Positions 34,310 through 43,762 of a stretch of DNA of 64,000 nt are shown one piece after another. Where the stretch lies: contig JAYYYF010000011.1 in assembly GCA_036340635.1 (NCBI GenBank), positions 59,990 to 123,989 on the forward strand, in the 5' to 3' direction. This DNA is from GCA-002728855 sp036340635 (GTDB lineage Bacteria; Bacteroidota; Bacteroidia; Flavobacteriales; Flavobacteriaceae). The notes below the pieces were generated by a model. That model was not told the origin of the DNA and did not search any database. It was given only the letters and a program-made list of their open reading frames with translations. The first letter of the stretch is position 1. Each line of letters opens with the position of its first letter. The position numbers were made by a program, and so were the translations under genes.

Positions 34310-34987
34310 CTATGATGATGTTGAAAAAGATCCTAAAGCAGAGGTCGAAGTATTCTGGTTTGAATCTGCAGTAATTATTTTCCAATAATAGTTCTTACCC
34401 TTTTCCAATTCAATTTCAACAGACGTACCTGTTAATCCACTATTGATCAATTTTAATTCATCCATATCTTCTCCTAAATAAAAATCAAAAGAGATAATAT
34501 CATTGTCAAGATCCCTGCCTTCCCATTGGAACAAAAATTTCCCATTATCTAGAGTAATTTTTTCTTCAACACTAGGGCTTATAAGTCTAGCTGGGAAGGG
34601 CAAATGAACAGACTGTGATACGCCTTCAAGATAAAAAACCCAAACTTGACTCTTTGAAATTATCGGACTGTTTTCAGATTTAGACAAAACCCACCAAGAA
34701 TAAGGGAATCCTCTCTTTAAAATAATACTTTCAGAATTTAAAAGAGTTTCCTTTTTTTGTATTTGTCCATTATCTAAATTATTAACATTAATTTCATACG
34801 AATCCGTATACAGGGACTCAGACCAATTAAAATTTACTTGACTTTCCTCCAAATTAATATTTATAGATGTATTGCAAGAATCACCGTTTTGAGGAGAAGA
34901 CAAAAAAACAGGGGCTGGGTCGGGAATGGTTTCCTTTTTGCATGAAAAAAATAAGAATGCAACCAAAAAGTATAATTTCAATTTCAT
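34310..34987 (-). CDS. Lipoprotein with two fibronectin-III-like modules
   Basis: A 225-residue predicted lipoprotein with no recognised family. The N-terminus has a Lys-hydrophobic signal and a lipobox ending in Cys16 (L-F-F-S-C), so it is probably a membrane-anchored lipoprotein. Two FnIII-like beta modules follow (about 25-115 and 130-225), each with a W-containing strand pattern (F-N-W-S-E ... S-Y-E-I-N-V; F-Q-W-E-G ... F-D-F-Y-L-G), resembling the FnIII segment of the protease upstream. The start overlaps the protease stop codon by 4 bases (ATGA), so the two are translationally coupled. A role in anchoring or handling the protease at the surface is an inference. Confidence 0.75.
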   Translation of the reverse strand: MKLKLYFLVAFLFFSCKKETIPDPAPVFLSSPQNGDSCNTSININLEESQVNFNWSESLYTDSYEINVNNLDNGQIQKKETLLNSESIILKRGFPYSWWVLSKSENSPIISKSQVWVFYLEGVSQSVHLPFPARLISPSVEEKITLDNGKFLFQWEGRDLDNDIISFDFYLGEDMDELKLINSGLTGTSVEIELEKGKNYYWKIITADSNQNTSTSALGSFSTSS

Positions 34988-37900
34988 AACTTAAGTAATT
35001 TAAAGTTTTCAATTTTACCTTCCGTTTGCACTGAAATTAAATACATCCCCTTTGGATAATTATCTAAGTAAAAAATAAAACTTCTTTGATATTCCTTAAA
35101 AAATATTTCCTTTTCTTCCAGTAAAACTCCGTTAATATTAAAAAGAAATAACTTGGCATTTGAATTTTGTCCACCTACCATTACATTTACTTTATCCAGT
35201 ACTGGATTTGGATAAATTTCAGAACTATCAGAAAGATAAATTTTTTGTTCAAATTTCCCTTGACAATTTATATCAGTAGTAACTTCAATTGAATTCAGTT
35301 CTTTTTTTAATTTGAATTGGTGCATTCCTGAAGAATTAACTGTCATTTTTTCTTCATTTAATTTAACATGATAACGAGATGCTCCAGAAAGCATAAGTGA
35401 TAAAAGTCTCTCATCACTATTTAAAATTGAACTGACTTCAAGTTCCTCTGGTTTATTAATTTTTGCTAAAAAACAAGTTTGATATCCAGTTTCTTCAATC
35501 GTAGTAATACATATGTCATAGTTTCCCGGAGAAAGATTGGTTAGCTTAAGACCTGTTAGTGAATTAAATTGTTTTGTTTGGAAAAATCCATTGTCACTAG
35601 TGATTTGAGCTTTATAATTGAAAATTGCTCTAGAAGAAATTTCAATCTCTCCATTATTTTTATTGGCACAGGTCACGTCTTTCTTAGTTAAAATAAAATT
35701 ATCTTGAGTGTAAAAATCACAAAGATCTCCAACTCCATTATTATCAGTATCAGACTGATTATCATTATAAACCTTTGGACAATTGTCATAAACGTCTGCA
35801 AAAATGTCCCCATCCGAATTTTTCAATATCTCTCCTGTATAACAAATTTGTAATGAAAAATCAATCAGTTCACCAGTGTCTTGAGGCCCTTGATCTAGAA
35901 TTTGTAATATCCAATTTCCATTAGCCCGCTGACCATTAAAAATGTCAAGACTTTGAACGGGACGAAAAGATCCTGTAAATGGAGCACTTGCAGAAGATAT
36001 AGATATACCTGAATCCTGATCAAAAATAGTTTCTGTATAATTATCTCCATCACCTCCAGAATTTTGAGACAAAGTAACTTTTGTCCCATCTGGAGAAACT
36101 AAATAAATTCTCAAATCTTCTACCCAAGTATGAGTTAAAGTTAAATTTACATTAACATCTACTATATTCACTATATCTGGAATCTCTATCGTCAAAACGG
36201 TCAATCCACTTTCCTCTAAAGATGCAGCGTCGTTAAGACTAATCGGTAAATTTTGTGATTCATATAAACCACAAGTTATTTTTTGAGTTATAAAACTGAA
36301 GGCGTTAGAAAAATTACTTTGTAGGCAAGTGTTAATTGATTTTACTCTCCAAAAGTATTCTGAATTAAACTCCAATCCATCAATTTTATAAAAGCTTTGA
36401 TTTATTGTTTCAGAAAATATGATTTCCTGAAAGCCACTATCTTTTGAAATTTGAATCTGATAAGATGATGCATTTGGATCATCTTCCCATGTTAAAGTCG
36501 TTGTCAAAGAAACTTCTTCCAAAGTGTCCTCAGGTGATAAAAGTTGCGGAGAATTTAAATCATTAGATCTCAAATTTAGATCAAAATCAAAACTTCTAGA
36601 AACACTTGTGCTTTCTGCTTTTAAGCTAAGAAAAATGTCTTGAGGCGATAAATTTTCAAGTCCAAAAATTTTGACTTGTCCAGAAGTAATTGAATTATTT
36701 AATTTTTCCGGTGTCAAATTAACTGAAAGTCCTTGAGGTAAATTTTCTAGACTTAAATTTACTTCCTCATTAAAACCCAAATGTGTAGTATAATCAAAAT
36801 TGAACTGAGCGATACTTTGATCACAAATTTCTTGAACAAAATTTTCAAATTTAATTACAAATGGACTTTGAATAACTGAAAGATCTTTCTCGTTAACAGT
36901 AAAGTAAATAGAATTATCAGGTTTTATCATGATTCTTCCATTTGTTGAACTAACAGTTGAAGGAACTATTACTTCAGCATGACCATCGTTAGGTATATTT
37001 TCCAAAAGTGTTTCACTTGAATCAAAACCATCAGTAGAAAAATAAATACTTACATTTTTTGTGTTTATAGGAGAAAAATTTGTTTTTGCAACATCCCAAT
37101 TAATTATCTGCCTTGTCCCTGCCTCCCAAACAATATCAGTTTCGTTTTGAGAAGTTAATTTGAAGGGGCCTGCATTAGATTCGACAGTGAGTATTTTTTT
37201 ATCTGAAGCAATCCGTCCCTGTAAGCCTATAGTATCAGAAGAACGATCTCGAACAGTAATCCCCCAAGTTAATATTCTATCAACATTGGATACAGTCTCC
37301 CAATCATCACCGGCACTTGGATTCTTCTGTGTAAGGTTACCATTTAAAATAGCTGTCATATTAGGAATAAGCCTATAATTTAAAAGTGATGGAGGAAGTG
37401 ATCTTGCTTGAGCTCCATTAACCTTGTCTGGACCAAAATTACTTGCATCTACTTGACCATTATCTAGTTGTTCCCAACAATAAAAGAGCAAATCTCCATC
37501 TGGATCACTTGCCTCAGCTTTGAGCTCATAAGGTGTTCCCTTAGGAATTATAAGGTCTTCTCCTGCAAAAACTATTGGAATTTGATTACTTACAGATTCA
37601 GAAGTGTAACAATCTGTAGACTCAATATACTCTGCAATATTCTTTATGCTATAGTAATGAAAATAAGGATCTCCATGTAATGCAACATTATCTATACCAG
37701 TGATTCCAGCATATCCCATTATTGTAGAACCACTCCCTGGTTCAGCATTTACTCCTGCACCCTCCATGCTATGAGAAAAAGTATGAAACGCTCCGAATTG
37801 ATGGCCTAACTCATGAGCAACATAATCCAAATCAAAATAGTCATTCATAAAAACACCACCTGAAGTATCTTCAAAAGGATGAGAAGTATATGCGCTCCCC

Positions 37901-38841
37901 TTTTTAGATTCTTTACAAACACTACCTATATAACCAGCATTGCCATCTGCCTGCCCATAATCAAAAACTTGACCAACATCATAATTTTCTGAACCAAGTA
38001 CTTGATCAAGTGTTTCCTGAACTTCATCATTAAGATCATCACCATAAGGATCTGTTTCAGGATTATCATATAGCAAGGATGCGTCAGAAACAAGTTCTAG
38101 ATGTATTCCTAGATCATTTTCAAAAACTTCATTTACTCTATTAATTGTACTTGCAACAGCTGCAAAAGCATCTTCTGAATTGGTGCCATTAGAATCATCA
38201 TCATCTCCCCAAAAAGAAGTGAACTCTCCAGTTGCAGAAATAGCAATACGAAATGTTTTTATATCACCAGAAAATTTTGTTTTTGCTGATGATAAATTTT
38301 TGTTTTTTATATAATCTACATCTGTTTCATTTTCAGCCTTTGTATGGCATTTAAAGGTTTCAAATAATGGCTTTTTAGAACGTGCGTATGAAAAATATAT
38401 ACTAGAATCAACCTTCAATGGCTGAATGAATTGATTTTCCCCATTTGGAAGTAAAATCCATACATTAGCCCCAATTGGTGAATTAGACAATCTAACTTTG
38501 ACATTTTTTCTTTCGTTACTTTCTCCTAAATATGTTTTTATTTTTGGATATTTTTTTTGGAGTTCCGGAGATAAAACCTCAGTAGAGACTATGTCAAAAC
38601 TTTCAAAACCACCTTTTTCGTTGGGCAAAAATAGCTCAATAGGAGTTTTAGTATTTTTATCAACTTTAATTAAATTAAGTTCATTTGATATTTGCTTCTT
38701 ATTTAATTTATAAAAGTGCCAATCAACCTGTCTCTCTTTGACTATATTGGAAATTTTATCTTCTGAAATAGGTGTCCAGTTAAATTGGGCAAAAGAAACA
38801 GATTTAAAAAAAAAGAAAAAAAATAATATCCTTAAATACAT
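34984..38841 (-). CDS. Secreted M12-type metalloprotease with P-domain and T9SS sorting domain
   Basis: A 1285-residue secreted zinc protease. In order: signal peptide (about 1-18), pro-region, metzincin catalytic domain with H-E-L-G-H-Q-F-G-A-F-H at 343-353 and the Met-turn S-T-I-M-G-Y near 372, several beta modules including an FnIII domain (about 765-853), a proprotein-convertase P-domain (about 858-1001, with V-E-D-L-R-I-Y-L-V-S-P-D-G and G-N-W-I-L-Q-I), a thrombospondin-type-3 calcium repeat (D-S-D-G-D ... D-N-C-P) near 1010-1040, and a T9SS C-terminal sorting domain (about 1210-1285, Y-P-N-P-V start, G-M-Y-L-I-S-V-Q end). It is probably exported through the type IX system and kept on or released from the cell surface. 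Reprolysin-like by motif; substrate unknown. Confidence 0.9.
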   Translation of the reverse strand: MYLRILFFFFFFKSVSFAQFNWTPISEDKISNIVKERQVDWHFYKLNKKQISNELNLIKVDKNTKTPIELFLPNEKGGFESFDIVSTEVLSPELQKKYPKIKTYLGESNERKNVKVRLSNSPIGANVWILLPNGENQFIQPLKVDSSIYFSYARSKKPLFETFKCHTKAENETDVDYIKNKNLSSAKTKFSGDIKTFRIAISATGEFTSFWGDDDDSNGTNSEDAFAAVASTINRVNEVFENDLGIHLELVSDASLLYDNPETDPYGDDLNDEVQETLDQVLGSENYDVGQVFDYGQADGNAGYIGSVCKESKKGSAYTSHPFEDTSGGVFMNDYFDLDYVAHELGHQFGAFHTFSHSMEGAGVNAEPGSGSTIMGYAGITGIDNVALHGDPYFHYYSIKNIAEYIESTDCYTSESVSNQIPIVFAGEDLIIPKGTPYELKAEASDPDGDLLFYCWEQLDNGQVDASNFGPDKVNGAQARSLPPSLLNYRLIPNMTAILNGNLTQKNPSAGDDWETVSNVDRILTWGITVRDRSSDTIGLQGRIASDKKILTVESNAGPFKLTSQNETDIVWEAGTRQIINWDVAKTNFSPINTKNVSIYFSTDGFDSSETLLENIPNDGHAEVIVPSTVSSTNGRIMIKPDNSIYFTVNEKDLSVIQSPFVIKFENFVQEICDQSIAQFNFDYTTHLGFNEEVNLSLENLPQGLSVNLTPEKLNNSITSGQVKIFGLENLSPQDIFLSLKAESTSVSRSFDFDLNLRSNDLNSPQLLSPEDTLEEVSLTTTLTWEDDPNASSYQIQISKDSGFQEIIFSETINQSFYKIDGLEFNSEYFWRVKSINTCLQSNFSNAFSFITQKITCGLYESQNLPISLNDAASLEESGLTVLTIEIPDIVNIVDVNVNLTLTHTWVEDLRIYLVSPDGTKVTLSQNSGGDGDNYTETIFDQDSGISISSASAPFTGSFRPVQSLDIFNGQRANGNWILQILDQGPQDTGELIDFSLQICYTGEILKNSDGDIFADVYDNCPKVYNDNQSDTDNNGVGDLCDFYTQDNFILTKKDVTCANKNNGEIEISSRAIFNYKAQITSDNGFFQTKQFNSLTGLKLTNLSPGNYDICITTIEETGYQTCFLAKINKPEELEVSSILNSDERLLSLMLSGASRYHVKLNEEKMTVNSSGMHQFKLKKELNSIEVTTDINCQGKFEQKIYLSDSSEIYPNPVLDKVNVMVGGQNSNAKLFLFNINGVLLEEKEIFFKEYQRSFIFYLDNYPKGMYLISVQTEGKIENFKLLKL

Positions 38842-38925
38842 ATATAAGTCTATAAAGCAAATAATATTTGTGTAGCCCGTAAAGTTAAAAATTAATTACT
38901 TCAAAAATGATTAATAATTAAAATG

Positions 38926-38933
38926 TAATTTTG
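38926..38933 (+). promoter_or_regulatory. Candidate -7 promoter box for ribF
   Basis: TAATTTTG, an exact TAnnTTTG match, 21 bases before the ATG at 38955. It would leave almost no leader before the upstream GTG at 38943, so it favours the ATG. Confidence 0.55.
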
Positions 38934-38954
38934 TAAAACATTGTGCTCTGGCAA

Positions 38955-39890
38955 ATGAAAATCATCCAAAATCTAGAGAATTATAAACCATACAAACCTT
39001 CAATCATTACTATTGGAACTTTTGATGGTTTACACATAGGTCATCAAAAAATAATTTCCGATTTAGTCCATATTTCTAAAAAAGAAAAACTAGTTTCTGT
39101 AGTATTAACTTTTTTCCCTCATCCAAGAATGGTTCTTCAAGACAAGAATATTAAAATGATAGATACAATAGAAGAAAAGCAAAAGTTTTTAAAAAATCTT
39201 GGAGTTGATTTTCTTATTGTACATCCATTCTCAAATGATTTTTCACGTTTATCAGCTATTGATTTTGTTAGAGATATTCTTGTCAATAAATTAAACATTT
39301 CTAAAATAATTGTGGGTTATGATCACCGTTTTGGGCGAAATAGAGAAGCAACTATATCAGATCTTAAAAACTTTGGAGAGGCATATAACTTTTCTACAAA
39401 TATAGTGCCAGCACAAGAAATCCTTAAGATAACTGTAAGCTCAACAAAAATAAGATCAGCAATTATTGAGGGGAAAATTAAAACTGCTAACAAATATCTT
39501 GGTCGCCCATTCATACTTACAGGAAAGGTAATTAAAGGGAATAGTATTGGAAGAACATTAGGCTTCCCAACAGCAAATATAAAAATAGACGAGGATTACA
39601 AAATAAGACCTGCTAAAGGAGTTTATCTAATACAATGTTTTATCCAGGATAAAATGTTTTTTGGAATGATGAATTTTGGTAAAAGGCCTACACTAGAGGG
39701 AAAAGAAAATAGACTTGAAGTGCATTTTTTCTCTTTAGAAAAAGATCTTTATAATTTGAAATTAAAGATTGAACTTTTAGAAAAAATCAGATCTGAAAAA
39801 AAATTTGATTCTCTTGAAAGCCTTAAAGAGCAATTAATGTTAGATCAAAATAGATGTAAAAAAATTGTTAGTAATAAACTAAAAAATTAA
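38955..39890 (+). CDS. ribF: Bifunctional riboflavin kinase / FAD synthetase
   Basis: A 311-residue RibF that phosphorylates riboflavin to FMN and adenylates FMN to FAD. The N-terminal FAD-synthetase (nucleotidyltransferase) half has G-T-F-D-G-L-H-I-G-H-Q-K near residue 20; the C-terminal flavokinase half (about 180-305) has G-R-T-L-G-F-P-T-A-N and K-G-V-Y-L-I. I chose the ATG at 38955 because the promoter box lies 21 bases upstream and the family starts at this point; a GTG at 38943 is possible. It is followed by serS with its own promoter box. Confidence 0.94.
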   Translation: MKIIQNLENYKPYKPSIITIGTFDGLHIGHQKIISDLVHISKKEKLVSVVLTFFPHPRMVLQDKNIKMIDTIEEKQKFLKNLGVDFLIVHPFSNDFSRLSAIDFVRDILVNKLNISKIIVGYDHRFGRNREATISDLKNFGEAYNFSTNIVPAQEILKITVSSTKIRSAIIEGKIKTANKYLGRPFILTGKVIKGNSIGRTLGFPTANIKIDEDYKIRPAKGVYLIQCFIQDKMFFGMMNFGKRPTLEGKENRLEVHFFSLEKDLYNLKLKIELLEKIRSEKKFDSLESLKEQLMLDQNRCKKIVSNKLKN

Positions 39891-39907
39891 TTTCTCAACA
39901 CAATCAT

Positions 39908-39915
39908 TAAATTTG
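39908..39915 (+). promoter_or_regulatory. Candidate -7 promoter box for serS
   Basis: TAAATTTG, an exact TAnnTTTG match, 18 bases before the serS ATG. Confidence 0.5.
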
Positions 39916-39933
39916 TAGATTAATTGTCTTAAA

Positions 39934-41205
39934 ATGTTGCCACTTTCATTTATTAGAGAAAATAAAGATTTTATTAAAAAAGGTCTTGAAAAAAGAAATT
40001 TTTCTAACCCGAAAATAATAGATCAACTAATAGCCTTAGATCAGAATCGTCGTTCAATTATGACAAGATTGGAAGGTGTTTTATCAACTTCTAATAAAAC
40101 AAATAAGGACATTGGCTCAATTATTAAATCAGGAAAAAAAGAAAACCTAGATTCTTTAAAATCAAAAAGTTCTAAGCTGAAAAATGATGCGAAAAAACTT
40201 CAAGAAAAATTAGCTTTGATTGATGACGAATTACTTTCAATACGTATAAAAATTCCAAATATTCCAAATGAAATTGTACCACATGGAAATTCTTATGAGG
40301 ATAATGAAAAAATATTTGAAAACGGCAAAATACCAAAACTAGAAAAAGAATCTCTTTATCATTGGGATCTTTGTAAAAAATATGACTTAATTGATTTTGA
40401 TTTGGGAAATAAAATTACTGGATCAGGATTCCCTGTCTACAAAGGTAAAGGTGCTAAACTACAACGTGCTTTAATTCAATATTTCTTGGACAAAAATATT
40501 GAAGCAGGTTATAAAGAATATCAAATTCCTCATGTAGTTAATGAAGCATCTGCCTTTGGAACAGGTCAACTCCCAGACAAAGATGGACAAATGTATCATC
40601 TTGAAAATGATAAACTCTATTTGATTCCAACCGCTGAAGTCCCTCTAACAAATCTTTTCCGAGACAAGCTTCTAGAGGTAAGTGAATTGCCAATTAAATT
40701 AACTGCTTATTCTCCATGTTTCCGCCGCGAAGCAGGAAGTTATGGTAAAAATGTCCGAGGTCTTAACAGATTACATCAGTTTGATAAGGTTGAAATTGTT
40801 AGAATAGAAGAACCCAAAAATGCCATTTCTGCTCTTGATGGAATGATAAATCATATAAAGGGAATTCTAAACGAATTAAAACTTCCATACAGAATATTGA
40901 AGCTTTGTGGAGCTGATCTTGGTTTTACATCAGCTTTAACCTATGACTTTGAAGTGTTTTCTGCTGTCCAAAAAAAATGGTTGGAAATTAGTTCAGTTTC
41001 TACATTTAATAATTTTCAGTCCGAAAGATTACATATAAGATATAAAAATAAAGAGGGAAATAAACAATTGGTCCATACCCTGAATGGAAGTTCACTTGCT
41101 TTGCCAAGAATAATTGCTAGTATTTTTGAAAATTTTCAAACTGAAAAAGGAATTAAAATACCTGATGTAATTATTCCATATACTGGATTTAATTGTATTG
41201 ATTAA
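39934..41205 (+). CDS. serS: Seryl-tRNA synthetase
   Basis: A 423-residue class II synthetase. The N-terminal coiled-coil arm (about 30-105) that clamps the tRNA-Ser long arm is followed by the catalytic core with motif 2 F-R-R-E-A-G-S-Y-G near residue 266 and motif 3 N-G-S-S-L-A-L-P-R near 387. Motif 3 departs slightly from the usual N-G-S-G-L-A-V-G-R. It ends with TAA immediately followed by the rsmA ATG, so translation is likely coupled. Confidence 0.95.
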   Translation: MLPLSFIRENKDFIKKGLEKRNFSNPKIIDQLIALDQNRRSIMTRLEGVLSTSNKTNKDIGSIIKSGKKENLDSLKSKSSKLKNDAKKLQEKLALIDDELLSIRIKIPNIPNEIVPHGNSYEDNEKIFENGKIPKLEKESLYHWDLCKKYDLIDFDLGNKITGSGFPVYKGKGAKLQRALIQYFLDKNIEAGYKEYQIPHVVNEASAFGTGQLPDKDGQMYHLENDKLYLIPTAEVPLTNLFRDKLLEVSELPIKLTAYSPCFRREAGSYGKNVRGLNRLHQFDKVEIVRIEEPKNAISALDGMINHIKGILNELKLPYRILKLCGADLGFTSALTYDFEVFSAVQKKWLEISSVSTFNNFQSERLHIRYKNKEGNKQLVHTLNGSSLALPRIIASIFENFQTEKGIKIPDVIIPYTGFNCID

Positions 41206-41985
41206 ATGGATAAAATTAATCCAAAAAAAAAATGGGGCCAGCATTTTCTGACCGATCCCAATATTGCAAAAAAAATTGTAGCCAATCTTACTTTTGATAC
41301 CTACGATAAAGTTTTAGAAATTGGTTCAGGAACTGGTTTTTTAACAAAATTTTTGTTAAAAAAAAAAGAATCTTTGTATTTAATTGAAATTGATACTGAT
41401 TCCTGCATTTTGCTTAAAAAAAAATTCCCAGCTTTACGAGAAAGAATTTTTAATGAAGATTTCTTAAAAATCGATTTAAAAATTCTTTTTCAAAAATTCA
41501 ACTTTGCTGTTATAGGAAATTTCCCTTATAATATTTCATCACAAATAGTATTCAAGATTGTTGAATATAGAACGAATATTCCTTTTTTTTGTGGAATGTT
41601 TCAAAAAGAAGTAGCCAAAAGAATTTGTGAAAATCCTGGCAGCAAAGCTTATGGAATACTTTCTGTAATTTGCGAAATATTTTATGTGAGAAAATACCTT
41701 TTCAGTGTTTCACCAAAAGTTTTTTCCCCTATCCCAAAGGTAGAATCTGGAGTTATATCACTAATTAGGAAGAAAAATTTTATTGCTGATTGTGATGAAA
41801 AATTACTATTTAAAATCATTAAATTAGGATTCCAACAAAGAAGAAAGACCCTCAGAAATAGTTTAAAAAGTATTGGCTTGCCAAAAGTTATTTTAGAAGA
41901 TAGTATCTTTGATCTTAGACCTGAATTGTTGTCAGGAGATAAGTTTATAAAATTGACCAAAAAAATTGAAGATGCAAAAATTTAA
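41206..41985 (+). CDS. rsmA: 16S rRNA (adenine1518/1519-N6)-dimethyltransferase
   Basis: A 259-residue RsmA/KsgA that dimethylates two adjacent adenines in helix 45 of 16S rRNA. The N-terminal K-K-W-G-Q-H-F-L-T-D motif, SAM-binding E-I-G-S-G-T-G-F-L near residue 39 and the catalytic N-F-P-Y motif near 106 (I-G-N-F-P-Y-N-I-S-S) are present. It starts on the base after the serS stop and overlaps mgtE by 14 bases, forming a serS-rsmA-mgtE unit. Confidence 0.96.
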   Translation: MDKINPKKKWGQHFLTDPNIAKKIVANLTFDTYDKVLEIGSGTGFLTKFLLKKKESLYLIEIDTDSCILLKKKFPALRERIFNEDFLKIDLKILFQKFNFAVIGNFPYNISSQIVFKIVEYRTNIPFFCGMFQKEVAKRICENPGSKAYGILSVICEIFYVRKYLFSVSPKVFSPIPKVESGVISLIRKKNFIADCDEKLLFKIIKLGFQQRRKTLRNSLKSIGLPKVILEDSIFDLRPELLSGDKFIKLTKKIEDAKI

Positions 41986-43330
41986 AATTGACAAAGAAGG
42001 TATTGATCGTATCAAAATTTTGGTTAAAAATAAATCCAATCAAAAATTACATGATAAGCTTAAAGATCTTCATTATGCTGATATTGCAGAAATTTTAGAC
42101 AAAATATCAACTGAAGAAGGAACTTATTTGATAAAACTGCTAAACAGTGAAAAAACTGCTGATGCGTTAGCTGAATTAGATGAAAATGTAAGGGAAAATA
42201 TAATTGAGAATCTGTCTGTTAAGGAAATTGCAGAAGAAATTGAAGAATTGGACACAGATGACGCTACTGATTTAGTTTCTGAGTTACCACAAGATAGGCG
42301 TGAAAGTGTAATATCTGAAATAAGTGATTCTGATCATGCTGAAGACATCAGGGAACTTCTTAATTATGATGAGGACACTGCTGGTGGTCTAATGGCAAAA
42401 GAACTTGTTAAAGTAGATGAGAATCTTAGTGTTTTGAATTGTTTAAATGCTATGCGTGCTCAAGCTGAAGAAGTAACAAGAGTTCATTCAATTTATGTTG
42501 TAGACTCAAAGAATAGACTAAAAGGGAGGTTGTCTCTAAAAGATTTAATTACAGCTAATTCAAAGGCCAAGGTAAAAGACATTTTTATTCCTAAAGTGGA
42601 TTTTGTAAAAGTTAATCAAAAGGGAGAGGAAGTAGCAAGAATAATGTCAAAATATGATCTAGAGGCGATACCAGTTGTTAATAAAAAAAATCAACTTTTA
42701 GGCAGGATAACTATTGATGATATTCTAGACTTGATGAAGGAGGAAGCGGAAAAAGATTATCAATTGGCATCGGGAATAGCTTCAGATGTTGAAGCTGACG
42801 ACACTATATTTCAATTAACGAAAGCTCGTTTGCCTTGGTTATTTCTTGGGCTCTTAGGTGGTTTGGGAAGTGTTTTTATCTTAAAAGATTATGAAATAAT
42901 AATGTCTAAGCCTGAATTAAGAAATTTATTTTTTTACACTCCACTTATTGCAGCAATGGCTGGAAATGTTGGTGTTCAGTCTTCTGCAATTATAGTTCAG
43001 GGATTGGCAAATGATGTTGTAAAAGGATCTTTATTTTCTCGTTTGCTTAAAGAAGTCGGTTTGAGTTTAATTAATGGTTTTACACTTTCAATGATTGTTG
43101 TTTTGTTTGGGGCAATAGTCAACCAGGAATTTATAATTAGTCTTACCATAGCTGGTTCAATGATGGCAGTAATAATTGTTGCTGCACTTATTGGAACTTT
43201 TATCCCAATTATTTTAGATCAGAAAGGTATAAATCCAGCTATAGCAACTGGCCCTTTTATAACAACTTGCAATGATATTTTTGGAATTTTCCTTTTCTTC
43301 TATATCGCTCAATTAGTTTTAGGATTCTAA
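41972..43330 (+). CDS. mgtE: Magnesium transporter MgtE
   Basis: A 452-residue Mg2+ channel. The cytosolic N-domain (about 1-125, right-handed helical repeats with L-H-Y-A-D-I-A-E and D-D-A-T-D-L-V-S-E-L-P) is followed by two CBS domains (about 130-250) that sense magnesium, and five transmembrane helices (about 280-450) including the P-L-I-A-A-M-A-G-N-V-G-V-Q-S-S motif. The start ATG at 41972 lies inside the rsmA end; a TTG six bases earlier is possible. Known MgtE proteins gate shut when cytosolic Mg2+ is high. Confidence 0.95.
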   Translation: MQKFKIDKEGIDRIKILVKNKSNQKLHDKLKDLHYADIAEILDKISTEEGTYLIKLLNSEKTADALAELDENVRENIIENLSVKEIAEEIEELDTDDATDLVSELPQDRRESVISEISDSDHAEDIRELLNYDEDTAGGLMAKELVKVDENLSVLNCLNAMRAQAEEVTRVHSIYVVDSKNRLKGRLSLKDLITANSKAKVKDIFIPKVDFVKVNQKGEEVARIMSKYDLEAIPVVNKKNQLLGRITIDDILDLMKEEAEKDYQLASGIASDVEADDTIFQLTKARLPWLFLGLLGGLGSVFILKDYEIIMSKPELRNLFFYTPLIAAMAGNVGVQSSAIIVQGLANDVVKGSLFSRLLKEVGLSLINGFTLSMIVVLFGAIVNQEFIISLTIAGSMMAVIIVAALIGTFIPIILDQKGINPAIATGPFITTCNDIFGIFLFFYIAQLVLGF

Positions 43331-43337
43331 TATAGTT

Positions 43338-43760
43338 ATGAAAAAAATCTTAGTTCTTTGCACTGGAAATTCATGTAGGAGTCAAATTGCCCATGGCTTT
43401 TTAAATCATTATTCTAATAAAAGCGTTGAAATATATAGTGCAGGAATTGAAACACATGTTGTAAATCCAAAAGCAATTGAAACTCTGGCTGAAATTGGAA
43501 TTGATATAAGTCAACATACCTCTAATTTAATTGATGAATATATTGACCTTTCATTCGATTATTTGATAACGGTGTGTGATAATGCTGCTGAAAATTGTCC
43601 TGTTTTTCCATTGGGAGAAGCTGTCAGAATACATCAAAACTTTTCTGATCCTTCAAAAAAAATTGGTGGCGAAGAGACTGTTAAAAAAGAATTTAGAAAA
43701 ACTCGTGAAGAGATAAATGCTTTTTGTAAAGATTTTATTTCTAAAAATTTAGCCCATTAA
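43338..43760 (+). CDS. arsC: Thioredoxin-coupled arsenate reductase / LMW phosphatase family
   Basis: A 140-residue protein of the low-molecular-weight phosphatase fold. The P-loop C-T-G-N-S-C-R-S begins at Cys8, and two further cysteines, Cys80 and Cys87, sit in V-C-D-N-A-A-E-N-C-P. This three-cysteine pattern (8, 80, 87, matching 10, 82, 89 of the S. aureus enzyme) is that of the thioredoxin-linked ArsC, so arsenate reduction is likely; no ars operon partner is nearby, so it may have another role. It lies 7 bases after mgtE on the same strand. Confidence 0.85.
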   Translation: MKKILVLCTGNSCRSQIAHGFLNHYSNKSVEIYSAGIETHVVNPKAIETLAEIGIDISQHTSNLIDEYIDLSFDYLITVCDNAAENCPVFPLGEAVRIHQNFSDPSKKIGGEETVKKEFRKTREEINAFCKDFISKNLAH

Positions 43761-43762
43761 TT

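Noticed and set aside
43338..43760. An arsenic-resistance island around the ArsC-like gene
   Set aside because: No arsR, arsB or acr3 neighbour is present; the gene simply follows mgtE.
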